From assembly GCA_035536775.1 (NCBI GenBank), contig DATLNM010000045.1, positions 1 to 64,000 on the forward strand: a stretch of DNA of 64,000 nt. The letters run 5' to 3'. The notes under the pieces are model-generated. The model was not told the origin of the DNA and ran no database searches. It saw nothing but the letters and a program-made list of their open reading frames with translations. Positions 33,152 to 42,166 of the stretch are shown in pieces (position 1 is the first letter of the stretch; every line of letters begins with the position of its first letter). The position numbers and the translations under genes were made by a program. This DNA comes from DATLNM01 sp035536775 (GTDB taxonomy: Bacteria; Actinomycetota; CADDZG01; WHSQ01).

Positions 33152-34456
33152 TCACTGCTCTCGCACGAAGTCCTTTCCAACCACGATTGTCAGGTCAACG
33201 ATACCTTGTTGCTGTACCGACACTTGAATCTCTCCGACCCCTAGAAGCTTCTTTGCTCGCTCAGCCAGAGCATGCCCCTCCTCTGAAGAGTCGTACGTGA
33301 CTATCAACGTCTTCGAGTAATTCAGGTGCCGTGCATTGCCGGTCAATACGACCCGGAACCCCTGTCCGATGAGCTTCGTGGCTACGACCTGGCCGATCCC
33401 GGGCACACCGTTGCCGTTAAGGATCTGTACACGGACCTCGTCGCGCACAGCGTGGTCCTCACCGAAGGCACGCGCCGCAAGTTCATTCATCTCATCGACG
33501 TCGGCGACATAGAGCTCGTCCGCTTCGACGCTGGTCTGTCGGACAGGAAGCGGCACGAGCGAGCGCTCTGTGGGGGGAAGCTGCGCAAGGAAGGTAAGCA
33601 GCTCCGCGTGGACTTCGACATCCGCATCGGACTCGCTCAGAGCGGCTGATGCGTCCGTGACAGCCCCGCGCAAGGCCTCGGGATCCTCGGCGAAGTGATC
33701 GAAGAACGCATCCCAGAAAACGACATGGCGGCCACCCAGCTCCACCTCGTCGCCGTCGATCCCCTGGGTGTAGAGGAGCTTCACCATGAAAGACGCGTCG
33801 AGGCGTTGGACGCCTTCGGTAAACAACAGCCTTGCTTGATCGGGACCTGCCGGAACCCGTACCTCATAAGGGACGTCGACGCTCACCGGGCCCGTCTCCT
33901 CGAAAAGAACCTGCGCGTCCTTGTCGGACAGCTCGATGTAGCTGTCGACGGGGACGCCGAACAGATTCTCCACACTGACCAGCAATAGCGGGAGGCCTCC
34001 CGAGGACAGCGCGCTCGAGAGGTCCTGCAGTCCCCGACCTGGAATCTCTGCGGCGGTGTGTGCGGGGAAGTAGATGAGACCACCCGTGCCTTCGAGGTCA
34101 TTGGCATAGAACAGCGACAGCCACACCGCTCCGGCCTGTGGCCCACCCTTTTGCTCATTCGTACCGATGACGAGCATCGTCCGGACGGGGTCCTCCGGCA
34201 GGGCCGTCGCCGAAGGCTTCGGGTCGTCGGGGCCCGTGACCTGTTGCACTGTGAAAACAGCACCTGCGGCCGCTAGTCCCGAGAGCAAGATCGTGGCCAC
34301 CAGTCCGGCCGCACCCTGTTTGCGTAGCCGCTCCCGCCGGCGCCCCTTCAGACGCTCCGTGCGGGTCCCGCGCGCCTGGGGCGGCTTCTTCGCCACTGCG
34401 TGCTTATTGCCCCGCCTCTTCTTGGGCGGAGGTGGAGGCGGATAGGTTGCGGTCAT
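33152..34456 (-). CDS. LytR-CpsA-Psr-like membrane protein with LytR_C domain, degenerate
   Basis: A 434-residue protein: basic cytoplasmic N-terminus (1-48), one membrane helix (about 48-70), an LCP-like extracytoplasmic domain (about 90-270), and a C-terminal LytR_C domain (about 340-430, beginning VRVQILNGNGVPGIG). LCP enzymes join wall polymers to peptidoglycan using conserved Arg and Asp residues; where the family reads SIPRDT this protein has YFPAHT, and the RSD-type acidic motif reads QAGAV, so catalysis is doubtful. ATGA overlaps with nadD and rsfS lies 12 bases downstream. Confidence 0.78.
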   Translation of the reverse strand: MTATYPPPPPPKKRRGNKHAVAKKPPQARGTRTERLKGRRRERLRKQGAAGLVATILLSGLAAAGAVFTVQQVTGPDDPKPSATALPEDPVRTMLVIGTNEQKGGPQAGAVWLSLFYANDLEGTGGLIYFPAHTAAEIPGRGLQDLSSALSSGGLPLLLVSVENLFGVPVDSYIELSDKDAQVLFEETGPVSVDVPYEVRVPAGPDQARLLFTEGVQRLDASFMVKLLYTQGIDGDEVELGGRHVVFWDAFFDHFAEDPEALRGAVTDASAALSESDADVEVHAELLTFLAQLPPTERSLVPLPVRQTSVEADELYVADVDEMNELAARAFGEDHAVRDEVRVQILNGNGVPGIGQVVATKLIGQGFRVVLTGNARHLNYSKTLIVTYDSSEEGHALAERAKKLLGVGEIQVSVQQQGIVDLTIVVGKDFVREQ

Positions 34457-35085
34457 CGCGCGGGGCCCCCGCCAGCCGGATCGCGATACAGACCTCGAGC
34501 CTCTATGTAGCCGGCGACGCCCGGCGGCACCATCCCATCGATCGACTCGCCGGCCGCAACGCGACGCCTGATCTCGGTCGACGACACATCGACGGGGTCC
34601 ACCGGCAACGCAAAGATGCGCGGCCCGCCGGGCAACTCAGGAACCTCGTCAAAGAGATGACCGGAGCGCGCAACCGCAATGACGCTCGCGACCTCCCCGA
34701 CCTCGAGCGCACGGTGCCAGGTCGCGATGTTGGCGATGGCGTCGACGCCCCCGATGAAGAAAAGGTCGACACCCGGGCCGTGCCACGAGCGAAGAAGCTC
34801 GAGCGTTTCGATCGAATACGTCGGTCCTCGCCGGTCGAGCTCGACCCGCGATGCCGTGAAGCAAGGATCGGACGCGGCAGCAAGGACACTCATCATGAAT
34901 CGGTCCTCGGGATCGGAGTAATCGGCCTTCTGCCACGGGCTGCCGGCGGTCACGAAAACGATCCGGTCGAGCCCATAGGCCGCCTGGGCTGCTCTGGCCG
35001 CGATGAGATGGCCGACGTGTATCGGGTCAAAGGTCCCCCCGAACACGCCGATCCGATGCAGCTGTGGCTCCGGTGCGATGCCCAT
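34453..35085 (-). CDS. nadD: Nicotinate-nucleotide adenylyltransferase
   Basis: A 210-residue enzyme making NaAD from nicotinate mononucleotide and ATP. The nucleotidyltransferase motif GGTFDPIHVGH (16-26) and the terminal VSSTEIRRR motif are complete. ATG at 35085 matches family N-termini; the frame runs 16 codons further upstream over an inverted repeat. It overlaps the LCP-like gene start as ATGA. NadD-RsfS linkage is widespread. Confidence 0.96.
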   Translation of the reverse strand: MGIAPEPQLHRIGVFGGTFDPIHVGHLIAARAAQAAYGLDRIVFVTAGSPWQKADYSDPEDRFMMSVLAAASDPCFTASRVELDRRGPTYSIETLELLRSWHGPGVDLFFIGGVDAIANIATWHRALEVGEVASVIAVARSGHLFDEVPELPGGPRIFALPVDPVDVSSTEIRRRVAAGESIDGMVPPGVAGYIEARGLYRDPAGGGPAR

Positions 35086-35094
35086 CCCCCTAGC

Positions 35095-35114
35095 TAACCC
35101 GAAAAGGTGGGTTA
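35095..35114. other. Hairpin between proA and nadD
   Basis: TAACCC, eight-base loop GAAAAGGT, GGGTTA: a 6-bp perfect inverted repeat 9 bases before nadD. No T-run follows on either strand, so it is not a strong terminator; regulation or mRNA processing is possible. Confidence 0.4.
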
Positions 35115-35143
35115 ATCCGGGGATACCCGCCAAAAACCCCTTT

Positions 35144-36391
35144 TCAGGAGCGGGTCTGGCCGTCTCCCCACACGACGTATCGGGTCGAGGTCAGCTCCCG
35201 GAGGCCCATCGGCCCCCGGGCGTGCAACTTCTGGGTGGAGATGCCTATCTCGGCGCCGTATCCGAACTCGGCGCCGTCGGAGAACCTCGTCGAGGCGTTG
35301 ACGAAGATCGAACCAGAGTCGACCTCGGTGGCGAAACGGCGGGCGGCGGTGAGGTCCTCGGTAACTATCGCTTCGGCGTTAGACGTACCGAAGCGGCCGA
35401 TGTGAGCGATCGCGTCGTCAAGAGAGTCGACCACCTTGACGGCGATGACGAGATCCAGGAACTCCGTCGACCAGTCGGCGTCGGTGGCGCGGATCGCTTC
35501 GGGCCATGCTGCTTGCGCCCTCTCGTCGGCGCGGATCTCGACCCCCGCTCCGGCGAGCGCGGCGAGCATCTCCGACAACCACTTGTCCGCGAGCTCGGCA
35601 TGTACGAGGAGCGTTTCCGCTGCATTGCAGACGCTGGGGCGTTGAGTCTTCGCATTCAGCACGATCGAAGTGGCCATGACGAGGTCGGCAGCGCGGTCGA
35701 CGTAGACATGGCAGTTCCCATCGCCGTCGATGATGTACGGCACCGTTGCGTTCTCTTCGATCGAGCGGATCAGCTCGGCACCGCCCCGGGGGACGAGGAG
35801 ATCGATCTTGCCCTTAGCCTGCATCAACTCCGTCGCCGTGGCTCTCCCGGGATCAGGGATGAGTTGGATCGCATCGGGCGGGATCCCGGTCGCGTCCGCT
35901 GAGCGCGTCAACGTCGCGACGATCGCACGATTCGACTCGATCGCCGTCGAAGAACCTCGTAGCACGCATGCATTCCCGGACTTCAGACAAAGGCCTGCGA
36001 CATCGGCTGTCACGTTCGGGCGGGCCTCATAGATGACCGCGACAACACCGAGCGGAGCGCGGACCCGTTCGATCAGGAGCCCGTTCGGCCGACGCCAGCC
36101 CTCGACGACTTCCCCTACCGGGTCCGGTTGAGCCGCGACGGCCCTCAAACCCGCGGCCATCGATGCGAGACGTCCTTCCGTAAGACGCAACCTGTCGATC
36201 AAGGTGGCCGAGACGCCGTCGTTCTTCGCATTGTCGACATCGGTCGCGTTGGCCATAGCGAGGTCGGCGTAGTCCGCCTCTAGCGCATCGGCCATAGCAA
36301 TGAGTGCGCGGTCCTTGACCTCGGCGGACAAGCGGGCGACGTGAGGCGCGGCTGCGGCGGCCCTGTCACAGATCTCGGCAACCGAGCTCAT
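35144..36391 (-). CDS. proA: Gamma-glutamyl phosphate reductase
   Basis: A 415-residue NADPH-dependent aldehyde-dehydrogenase-fold enzyme, second step of proline synthesis. The catalytic Cys255 lies in [11 protein letters not shown], and the cofactor loop PRGGAELI is present. ATG overlaps the proB stop as ATGA, so ProB and ProA, which act as a complex in many bacteria, are made together. Length is normal. Confidence 0.97.
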   Translation of the reverse strand: MSSVAEICDRAAAAAPHVARLSAEVKDRALIAMADALEADYADLAMANATDVDNAKNDGVSATLIDRLRLTEGRLASMAAGLRAVAAQPDPVGEVVEGWRRPNGLLIERVRAPLGVVAVIYEARPNVTADVAGLCLKSGNACVLRGSSTAIESNRAIVATLTRSADATGIPPDAIQLIPDPGRATATELMQAKGKIDLLVPRGGAELIRSIEENATVPYIIDGDGNCHVYVDRAADLVMATSIVLNAKTQRPSVCNAAETLLVHAELADKWLSEMLAALAGAGVEIRADERAQAAWPEAIRATDADWSTEFLDLVIAVKVVDSLDDAIAHIGRFGTSNAEAIVTEDLTAARRFATEVDSGSIFVNASTRFSDGAEFGYGAEIGISTQKLHARGPMGLRELTSTRYVVWGDGQTRS

Positions 36392-37506
36392 TCAGTTTCC
36401 GTCCCTTCGAGGACCATGAGCTCGTCCCTGTGGATCACTTCACGACGCGCCAACTCTGAGGTCCGGCTCCCGCGAGCTTCGCTCAGCTCGTCAGATGAGT
36501 AGCGTACCAACCCCCGCGCAAAGACCCCTCCCGCGCGCACTGCGACATCGACGGTGTCCCCCGGAGCGAACCTGCCTTCAACAGCGACGACCCCGACGGG
36601 CAGGAGACTCGTTTTGCGGAGGACGACGGCGGCGCGCGCTCCGTCATCGACGACAACGGTGCCCTTAGGCGGTTGGGCGAAGGCGATCCACAGCCTGCGC
36701 GCCGAGGTGTGATGCGGATGGGGATGGAAGTATGTCCCGATGCGCTCGCCGCGGGCGATGCGTGGGATGACGTCCGGCTCGGACGCGCCGGCGACGACCA
36801 CACCGGCTCCGGAAAAGGTCGCTACCCACGCGGCGGCAATCTTCGACGACATCCCGCCGCTTCCGAGCTCCGAGCCGCTGTTGCCGGCGATCTTCTCGAG
36901 CTCTGGGGTGATGCGATCCACCTCGTCGATCACCGGCGCGTCCGGGTCCTTCCGAGGATCGACGGAGTGAACCCCGCGCGCATCGGTGAGGAGCAACAAG
37001 AGCTTGGCACGTCCGAGATTGGCGACCAAGGCAGCCAGCCGGTCGTTATCACCGAACCTGATCTCGTCAACCGCAACCGTGTCGTTCTCGTTGACGATCG
37101 GCAACACGCCAAGCGCGAGGAGGCGGTCGAGTGTGTTGCGCGCGTTGAGGTATTGCCCCCGGTGCATGAAGTCATAGCGTGTCAACAACAGTTGCGCCGC
37201 AGTGACGTCCTTGCCTGCGAACGCCCGCGCGTAGAGCTGGAGAAGGATGCCCTGGCCGACCGCAGCCGCGGCCTGAAGAGTGGGGATGTCGGTGGGGCGA
37301 ACAGTTAAGCCGAGCGGTCGTAGGCCTGCCGCGATCGCCCCGGAGGAGACGAGCACGACCTCGATGTCTTCGGCGCGTGCGGCTTGTATCCCGTCGACGA
37401 GCGTGGCGATCCTTTGATCGTCGGGCTCGCCGTCAGGACCGGCAAGCGAGCTCGTGCCGATCTTGAGAACGAGGCGATCCTTGGGGCCCAGGACAGGACG
37501 GGTCAC
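36388..37506 (-). CDS. proB: Glutamate 5-kinase with PUA domain
   Basis: A 372-residue enzyme phosphorylating glutamate, first step of proline synthesis. The amino-acid-kinase domain has LKIGTSSLA near the start, the substrate loop and the [13 protein letters not shown] motif; a C-terminal PUA domain (about 280-360) is present as in E. coli. The start is GTG, overlapping the obgE stop as GTGA. Feedback inhibition by proline is known for the family; no sequence sign of its loss. Confidence 0.97.
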   Translation of the reverse strand: MTRPVLGPKDRLVLKIGTSSLAGPDGEPDDQRIATLVDGIQAARAEDIEVVLVSSGAIAAGLRPLGLTVRPTDIPTLQAAAAVGQGILLQLYARAFAGKDVTAAQLLLTRYDFMHRGQYLNARNTLDRLLALGVLPIVNENDTVAVDEIRFGDNDRLAALVANLGRAKLLLLLTDARGVHSVDPRKDPDAPVIDEVDRITPELEKIAGNSGSELGSGGMSSKIAAAWVATFSGAGVVVAGASEPDVIPRIARGERIGTYFHPHPHHTSARRLWIAFAQPPKGTVVVDDGARAAVVLRKTSLLPVGVVAVEGRFAPGDTVDVAVRAGGVFARGLVRYSSDELSEARGSRTSELARREVIHRDELMVLEGTETE

Positions 37507-38762
37507 TCGGGTGCATCCTCAGCCTCGGGATCGAAATCGAAATCGACGGTTTCGATGCGTACCTCATCGCCCTTGACTGCGCCTGCTTCGATCAAAGCGC
37601 GCTCGACGCCCATCGAGATCAGCCGTCGCTGCAACCTCTGAACGGCCTCCTCGCTCTCGAGGTTGGTGGTGGCCACCGCGCGCTCCGGCTGCCGGCCCCG
37701 GACGCGCCAGGCGTCGTCCTCGCGCTCGACGCGGACGGGGTCCTCGCGCACGATGTGGCGCACGTAGCCCACCGCCGGCGGGGCCGCGGCGCGCGCCTCA
37801 TCGATCCCTCGCTCGAGCACCTCGAGCAGCTCGTCGATGCCCTCTCCCGTCACCGCCGAGATCGGAAGGGCTTCGGGCACCCGGGCATGGATGTCGTCGA
37901 GACGCTCGCGCGCGACGTCAATCTTGGATGCGACGACGACGCGCGGGCGCTTCGCAAGCTCCGGATCGAAAGCCTCGAGCTCGCGTGCAAGGACCTCGAC
38001 ATCGAGTGATGGGTCACGGTCTGTCGCGGCGAGGTCCACAAGGAAGACGAGGACGGCGGCTCGCCGAACATGTCTAAGGAACTGATGACCGAGACCCTTG
38101 CCTTCGGACGCGCCGGGCAACAGACCTGGGATGTCCGCGACGACGAAGTTCCCCGACGACGTCTTCACCACTCCGAGATTCGGGGTCAGGGTCGTGAATG
38201 GGTAATCGGCGATCTTCGGGCGCGCCGCGGATATGCGCGAGATAAGCGTGGATTTCCCGGCATTCGGGAACCCAACCAGGCCTGCGTCGGCGAGCAGCCG
38301 AAGCTCGAGGCGGAGTTTGCGCTGCTCCCCCGGCTCACCCTTCTCCGCGAAGTCCGGGGCACGTCGCGTCGCAGTTGCGAATCGAGCGTTGCCTTTGCCG
38401 CCACGTCCTCCGCGTGCTGCCACAAGCTCATCACCCGGGTTCGCCAGATCAGCGATGAGGACATCTCCTTCGTGGATAACCGTTCCCGGCGGCAGCAGAA
38501 CCAGCCGGTCTTCGCCACTCCCGCCGGAACGGCGATCGCCACTGCCGGGCGTGCCCTTCGTAGCCTTGATGTGTGGACGGTCACGCAGGTCGAGCAAGGT
38601 CGCGATCGATGCGTCGGCACGGAAGATGACGCTGCCGCCGTCGCCCCCATCACCTCCGTCGGGACCGCCCTTGGGCTTGTACGGCTCGCGGTGCCAGGAC
38701 ACGACTCCGTCGCCGCCCGCGCCCGCGATAACCGTGACGGTGGTCTCGTCGATGAAGGACAT
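37503..38762 (-). CDS. obgE: Obg-family GTPase ObgE/CgtA
   Basis: A 419-residue ribosome-associated GTPase needed for 50S maturation and stress signalling. The glycine-rich OBG domain (1-158) includes GGPDGGDGGDGG, the G domain has G1 GFPNAGKS (164-171), G3 DIPG and G4 ASKID, and a C-terminal OCT-type domain ends acidic (EAEDAPE). rplU-rpmA-obgE-proB order is conserved in actinobacteria. A hairpin stands just before its start. Confidence 0.97.
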   Translation of the reverse strand: MSFIDETTVTVIAGAGGDGVVSWHREPYKPKGGPDGGDGGDGGSVIFRADASIATLLDLRDRPHIKATKGTPGSGDRRSGGSGEDRLVLLPPGTVIHEGDVLIADLANPGDELVAARGGRGGKGNARFATATRRAPDFAEKGEPGEQRKLRLELRLLADAGLVGFPNAGKSTLISRISAARPKIADYPFTTLTPNLGVVKTSSGNFVVADIPGLLPGASEGKGLGHQFLRHVRRAAVLVFLVDLAATDRDPSLDVEVLARELEAFDPELAKRPRVVVASKIDVARERLDDIHARVPEALPISAVTGEGIDELLEVLERGIDEARAAAPPAVGYVRHIVREDPVRVEREDDAWRVRGRQPERAVATTNLESEEAVQRLQRRLISMGVERALIEAGAVKGDEVRIETVDFDFDPEAEDAPE

Positions 38763-38775
38763 CTGATTAGAGATT

Positions 38776-38791
38776 GGGGCGGATACGCCCC
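38776..38791. other. GC hairpin before obgE
   Basis: GGGGCG, GATA loop, CGCCCC: perfect 6-bp stem between rpmA and obgE, 13 bases before the obgE ATG. It has no U-run, so it may be a weak attenuator or a processing site rather than a terminator. Confidence 0.4.
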
Positions 38792-38801
38792 GCGCGCCGG
38801 T

Positions 38802-39047
38802 CTAGAGGACCGAGACGACCTTCCGGCCGCCCTTGCGGTGGAAGGTCACTTTGCCCGCGGCCGTAGCGAAGAGTGTGTCATCGCCACCCTTCCCCACGTT
38901 GGTGCCCGGGTGCCAGCGCGTGCCGCGCTGACGCACGATGATCATCCCCGGCTTGACCTCTTGGCCACCGAACAGCTTCACGCCGAGACGCTGTGCCTCG
39001 GAGTCGCGGCCGTTCCTGGAGGATGCAGCACCCTTCTTGTGTGCCAT
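38802..39047 (-). CDS. rpmA: 50S ribosomal protein L27
   Basis: An 81-residue basic protein near the peptidyl-transferase centre. [19 protein letters not shown] and the [11 protein letters not shown] motif are diagnostic. The N-terminus begins MAHKKG directly, with no cleavable prepeptide of the Firmicutes type. Sits 15 bases after rplU and upstream of obgE. Confidence 0.98.
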   Translation of the reverse strand: MAHKKGAASSRNGRDSEAQRLGVKLFGGQEVKPGMIIVRQRGTRWHPGTNVGKGGDDTLFATAAGKVTFHRKGGRKVVSVL

Positions 39048-39062
39048 GTCGCGTCGTCCTTG

Positions 39063-39371
39063 TTAGAGCTTGATGTCGTCGATACGGATCGTCGTGTACT
39101 TCTGACGATGTCCGGTATGCCTACGGTAGCCAGTCTTGTTCTTGTACTTGTACACGTGGATCTTCGGGCCCTTGGCGTCCCCCACGATGCTGGCCGTAAC
39201 GGTCACGGCTGCAAGCTCCGAGGGAGAGGTCCGCGATCCCCCGTCATCGTCGATCAGGAGGAGTGGCTGGAAGGACAGCGGGGTCGTCGCATCGTTGATG
39301 CGCTCGACCTCGATGACATCGCCCTTGGCGACCTTGTGCTGCTTCCCACCCGCGCGGATGATTGCGTACAT
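39063..39371 (-). CDS. rplU: 50S ribosomal protein L21
   Basis: A 102-residue ribosomal protein that binds 23S rRNA. YAIIRAGGKQHKVAKGD and KTGYRRHTGHRQKYT are diagnostic. An AAAGG sequence directly before ATG is the ribosome-binding site, placed at the foot of a long stem-loop in the 63-base gap to the RNase gene. Confidence 0.98.
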   Translation of the reverse strand: MYAIIRAGGKQHKVAKGDVIEVERINDATTPLSFQPLLLIDDDGGSRTSPSELAAVTVTASIVGDAKGPKIHVYKYKNKTGYRRHTGHRQKYTTIRIDDIKL

Positions 39372-39379
39372 ACCTTTTT

Positions 39380-39433
39380 CCCTGGTTGTGCCCCAAGAGG
39401 GGCTCGAACTGAGACCGAAGCAGGATACCAGGG
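39380..39433 (-). promoter_or_regulatory. Candidate L21 leader stem-loop
   Basis: Minus-strand RNA: outer stem CCCTGGT/ACCAGGG of seven perfect pairs (39427-39433 with 39380-39386), inner hairpin GCCCC-TCTT-GGGGC (39399-39403 with 39390-39394), and an apical part with CTTCGG. The rplU Shine-Dalgarno follows directly after the 3' strand. Autoregulatory L21 leaders are known in other bacteria; I recognise position and fold, not the published consensus. Confidence 0.55.
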
Positions 39434-39434
39434 G

Positions 39435-40988
39435 TTAGTCGATGTCGTGGATGACGATGCCTCTGCCCTCGCAGGTCGGGCATGGGTCCGAGAACGCCTC
39501 CACGATGCCCGCGGAGACGTTCTTCCTCGTCATCTGCACCAGCCCCAGCGGCGAGATATCGAACACCTGGGTCCTCGTGCGGTCCTGCTCGAGGGCACGG
39601 CGGAACGTCTGGATGACCTCCTCACGGTTCGAGAGGTCCTCCATATCGATGAAGTCGATGACGATGATCCCGCCGATATCCCGCAGTCTCAGCTGACGTG
39701 AGACCTCGACGGCAGCCTCCTTGTTGGTTCGGAATACGGTCTCTTCGAGGTTCGACTTGCCCACGAACTTGCCGGTATTGACGTCGATGACAGTCATCGC
39801 TTCGGTGCGGTCGATGACGAGGTGCCCTCCGGACGGCAACCACACCCTCCGGTCCAGAGACTTGCGGATCTGCTCGGAGATCCGGAAGTCCTCGAAAAGG
39901 GGCAGCTCTCCTTCGTAGATCTCCACCCTCGAGTCGAGGTCGGGACTGGTCGATCGGACGTAGTCGCGGATCGTTTCGGCGAGTCCTTCGTCGTCGACGA
40001 TGCATCGCGTCACGTCACGGTTGAAGAGGTCACGGATGACGCGCAGCTCGAGCTCGGGTTCGGTGTACAGGAGCGCTGGTGCCTTCGAGCGCGCCGCTTT
40101 GGCATCGATCTCGCTCCACAGCTCCAATAGACGCTCGAGATCACGTTCGATGTCTGATCGGCTCGCACCCTCCGCAGCCGTCCTGACGATCAGGCCATGG
40201 TCGGCCGGACGGATGGACTGTGCGATGTCGCGCAAGCGCGTGCGCTCCGAGTCGGAGAGCCTGCGCGAGACCCCGAGCGAGCGTGCCCTCGGCACGAGCA
40301 CCAGATGTCGCCCGGCGATCGAAACCAGCGCGGTGAGACGCGGGCCCTTCGAGCGCATCGGATCCTTCGTGACCTGAACGAGGATCGGCTGCCCCGCCTT
40401 GAGGACGGTCTCGATCCTCGGGACCTCGTCACCCTCGTCACCGGCGATGCCGACCTCGCCGGCATAGAGCACGCCGTTGCGGCTCTCGCCGATGTCGACG
40501 AACGACGCCTCCATCCCCGGGAGGACGTTCTGGACGCGCCCCAGATAGACGTTGCCCGCGATGGAGCGGTCCTCATCGCCGGTTACGTAGTGCTCGACGA
40601 CCTGGTCCTGTTCGAGCACCGCAACCTGTGTGCCCTCTGAATCGGCGTGGACGAGCATGACGCGGTCGGCGCTACGCGCCGGACGGGGGCTGCGCCGGCG
40701 TGGACCCCGACGTCGCGTGCGGGTCGAGGACGTCGAGGGCGCCTCCTCGGAGGACTCACCCTGAACCGCTGCCCGCCCCCGCTCCTTCGAGCGCGCGGGG
40801 GGCTGCTCGGCGCGCTGCGTGGATTCGGCGCGCTCCGTGCCGATCCCCGGTTCGCTCCGCGGCCGGTTGCCGCCGCGCCTGCGTGGTCTCGATCGACCGG
40901 ATGAAGACGCGGCTGTCTCGGACGGGGCCGCGTCGGCGCCCGGCAGGTCTGACGCCTTCTCTCGCTTGCGCGGTGTGGAGTCAGACAT
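39435..40988 (-). CDS. rng: Ribonuclease E/G
   Basis: A 517-residue RNase E/G-family endoribonuclease that processes rRNA and tRNA and starts mRNA decay. The N-terminal 105 residues are disordered and Arg/Ser-rich; then S1 domain (VYLGRVQNVLPGMEASFVDIG region), 5'-sensor and DNase I-like catalytic domain with IDFIDMED (active-site Asp pair region), and the zinc-link-like CPTCEGRG near the end. It ends there, with no long RNase E scaffold. Start overlaps the rodA stop (TGATG). Linkage to rplU-rpmA is typical in actinobacteria. Confidence 0.96.
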   Translation of the reverse strand: MSDSTPRKREKASDLPGADAAPSETAASSSGRSRPRRRGGNRPRSEPGIGTERAESTQRAEQPPARSKERGRAAVQGESSEEAPSTSSTRTRRRGPRRRSPRPARSADRVMLVHADSEGTQVAVLEQDQVVEHYVTGDEDRSIAGNVYLGRVQNVLPGMEASFVDIGESRNGVLYAGEVGIAGDEGDEVPRIETVLKAGQPILVQVTKDPMRSKGPRLTALVSIAGRHLVLVPRARSLGVSRRLSDSERTRLRDIAQSIRPADHGLIVRTAAEGASRSDIERDLERLLELWSEIDAKAARSKAPALLYTEPELELRVIRDLFNRDVTRCIVDDEGLAETIRDYVRSTSPDLDSRVEIYEGELPLFEDFRISEQIRKSLDRRVWLPSGGHLVIDRTEAMTVIDVNTGKFVGKSNLEETVFRTNKEAAVEVSRQLRLRDIGGIIVIDFIDMEDLSNREEVIQTFRRALEQDRTRTQVFDISPLGLVQMTRKNVSAGIVEAFSDPCPTCEGRGIVIHDID

Positions 40989-42166
40989 CAGACATACCGC
41001 CGCATGTGGATGTTGAGAAGAAGTCCGACCGCGATGAAGTTCGTGATCAAGCTCGATCCTCCGTAAGAGATGAACGGGAGCGGAACACCTGTGATCGGCA
41101 TGATGCCCATCGTCATACCGATGTTGACGAAAACCTGGAACGCCCAGAACGCGGCGATGCCAGAGGCTACAAGGGTGCCGTACATGTCGCGCGCCATCGC
41201 GGCGATGCGGAGTGCCCGCCAGATCAGGAATGCGAGCAATGCCAGGAGGGTGGCCGACCCCAAGAAACCGAGTTGCTCACCCACCGCCGTGAAGATGAAG
41301 TCGGTGTGTTGCTCGGGGACGAAGTCCAGAGAGGTCTGTGTGTTCTTACCCTCCAGACCTTTCCCCGTCATCCCCCCGGACCCGATCGTGATCTTCGACT
41401 GAGTGACGTTGTAGCCAACGGACTGGACATCGGGGTTCGGATCGAGGAAGACCGTCAGGCGATCGAGTTGGTAGTCCTTCAACAGCCCTGCCTGGAAGAT
41501 GAACGCGACGGCAGCCATGCCGAGCGCGGCGAGGGCAACGAGGTGGCGGATCTTGGTACCCGCCATGAAGAGCAAGGCCGCCCCGATGACTACGAACACG
41601 ATCATCGTCCCGAGGTCAGGCTCAAGGTAGATGAGAGCACCCGGGACGAGAACCATCGCGATGGCGATGACCACATCCACGAGGCCGATCTCGCCCCTCT
41701 TGCTGGCCAAGAAAGCCGATAACGTCAGGATGAGCGCGATCTTCGCGAGCTCCGACGGCTGCAGCTGGTACGCGCCGATGTTTATCCAGCGTCGGGCTCC
41801 TGCTTGCACGTGCCCGAGCGGCGTAAGCACGAGGACGAGCGCGAGAACGGTGCCGCCGTAGATCATCGGCGCCACGCCTTTGATCCAGCGATAGTCGAAG
41901 AACGTCAGCGCGGTGAGAACCACGAGTCCAACCGCTAGCGATATCAGCTGGCGCTTCAGGAAGAACCCCGGGTCGAGGTCGGCCTCCAGCTGTTTGTGAA
42001 CGGTCGCGGAATAGACCATCAGCGCGCCGTAGGACACGAGCGCGAGCGTCAGCAGTAGCAAGATCGGGTCGAGGTGCCTGATCGGAGCTTTGCGCGCCAT
42101 GCGCGCCGCGATCGGCTGCCCCCCGATCTTGTCGACCGCCTCGCCGAAGATCCCTTCCATGACCAT
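40988..42166 (-). CDS. rodA: Rod-shape SEDS glycosyltransferase RodA
   Basis: A 392-residue polytopic SEDS protein that polymerises peptidoglycan in the elongasome with PBP2. About ten hydrophobic segments, the family signature near the C-terminus (GIMPITGVPLPFISYGGSS, 19 residues) and the inner loop QVGSYN-type region are present. It overlaps the mrdA stop by one base (TGATG) and precedes the RNase gene. Initial residues MVMEGIFGE offer two ATGs. Confidence 0.96.
   Translation of the reverse strand: MVMEGIFGEAVDKIGGQPIAARMARKAPIRHLDPILLLLTLALVSYGALMVYSATVHKQLEADLDPGFFLKRQLISLAVGLVVLTALTFFDYRWIKGVAPMIYGGTVLALVLVLTPLGHVQAGARRWINIGAYQLQPSELAKIALILTLSAFLASKRGEIGLVDVVIAIAMVLVPGALIYLEPDLGTMIVFVVIGAALLFMAGTKIRHLVALAALGMAAVAFIFQAGLLKDYQLDRLTVFLDPNPDVQSVGYNVTQSKITIGSGGMTGKGLEGKNTQTSLDFVPEQHTDFIFTAVGEQLGFLGSATLLALLAFLIWRALRIAAMARDMYGTLVASGIAAFWAFQVFVNIGMTMGIMPITGVPLPFISYGGSSLITNFIAVGLLLNIHMRRYV

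Noticed and set aside
38070..39701. 543-codon plus-strand frame across obgE, rpmA and rplU
   Set aside because: It is antisense to several unmistakable conserved genes, and no homology or start signal is seen.
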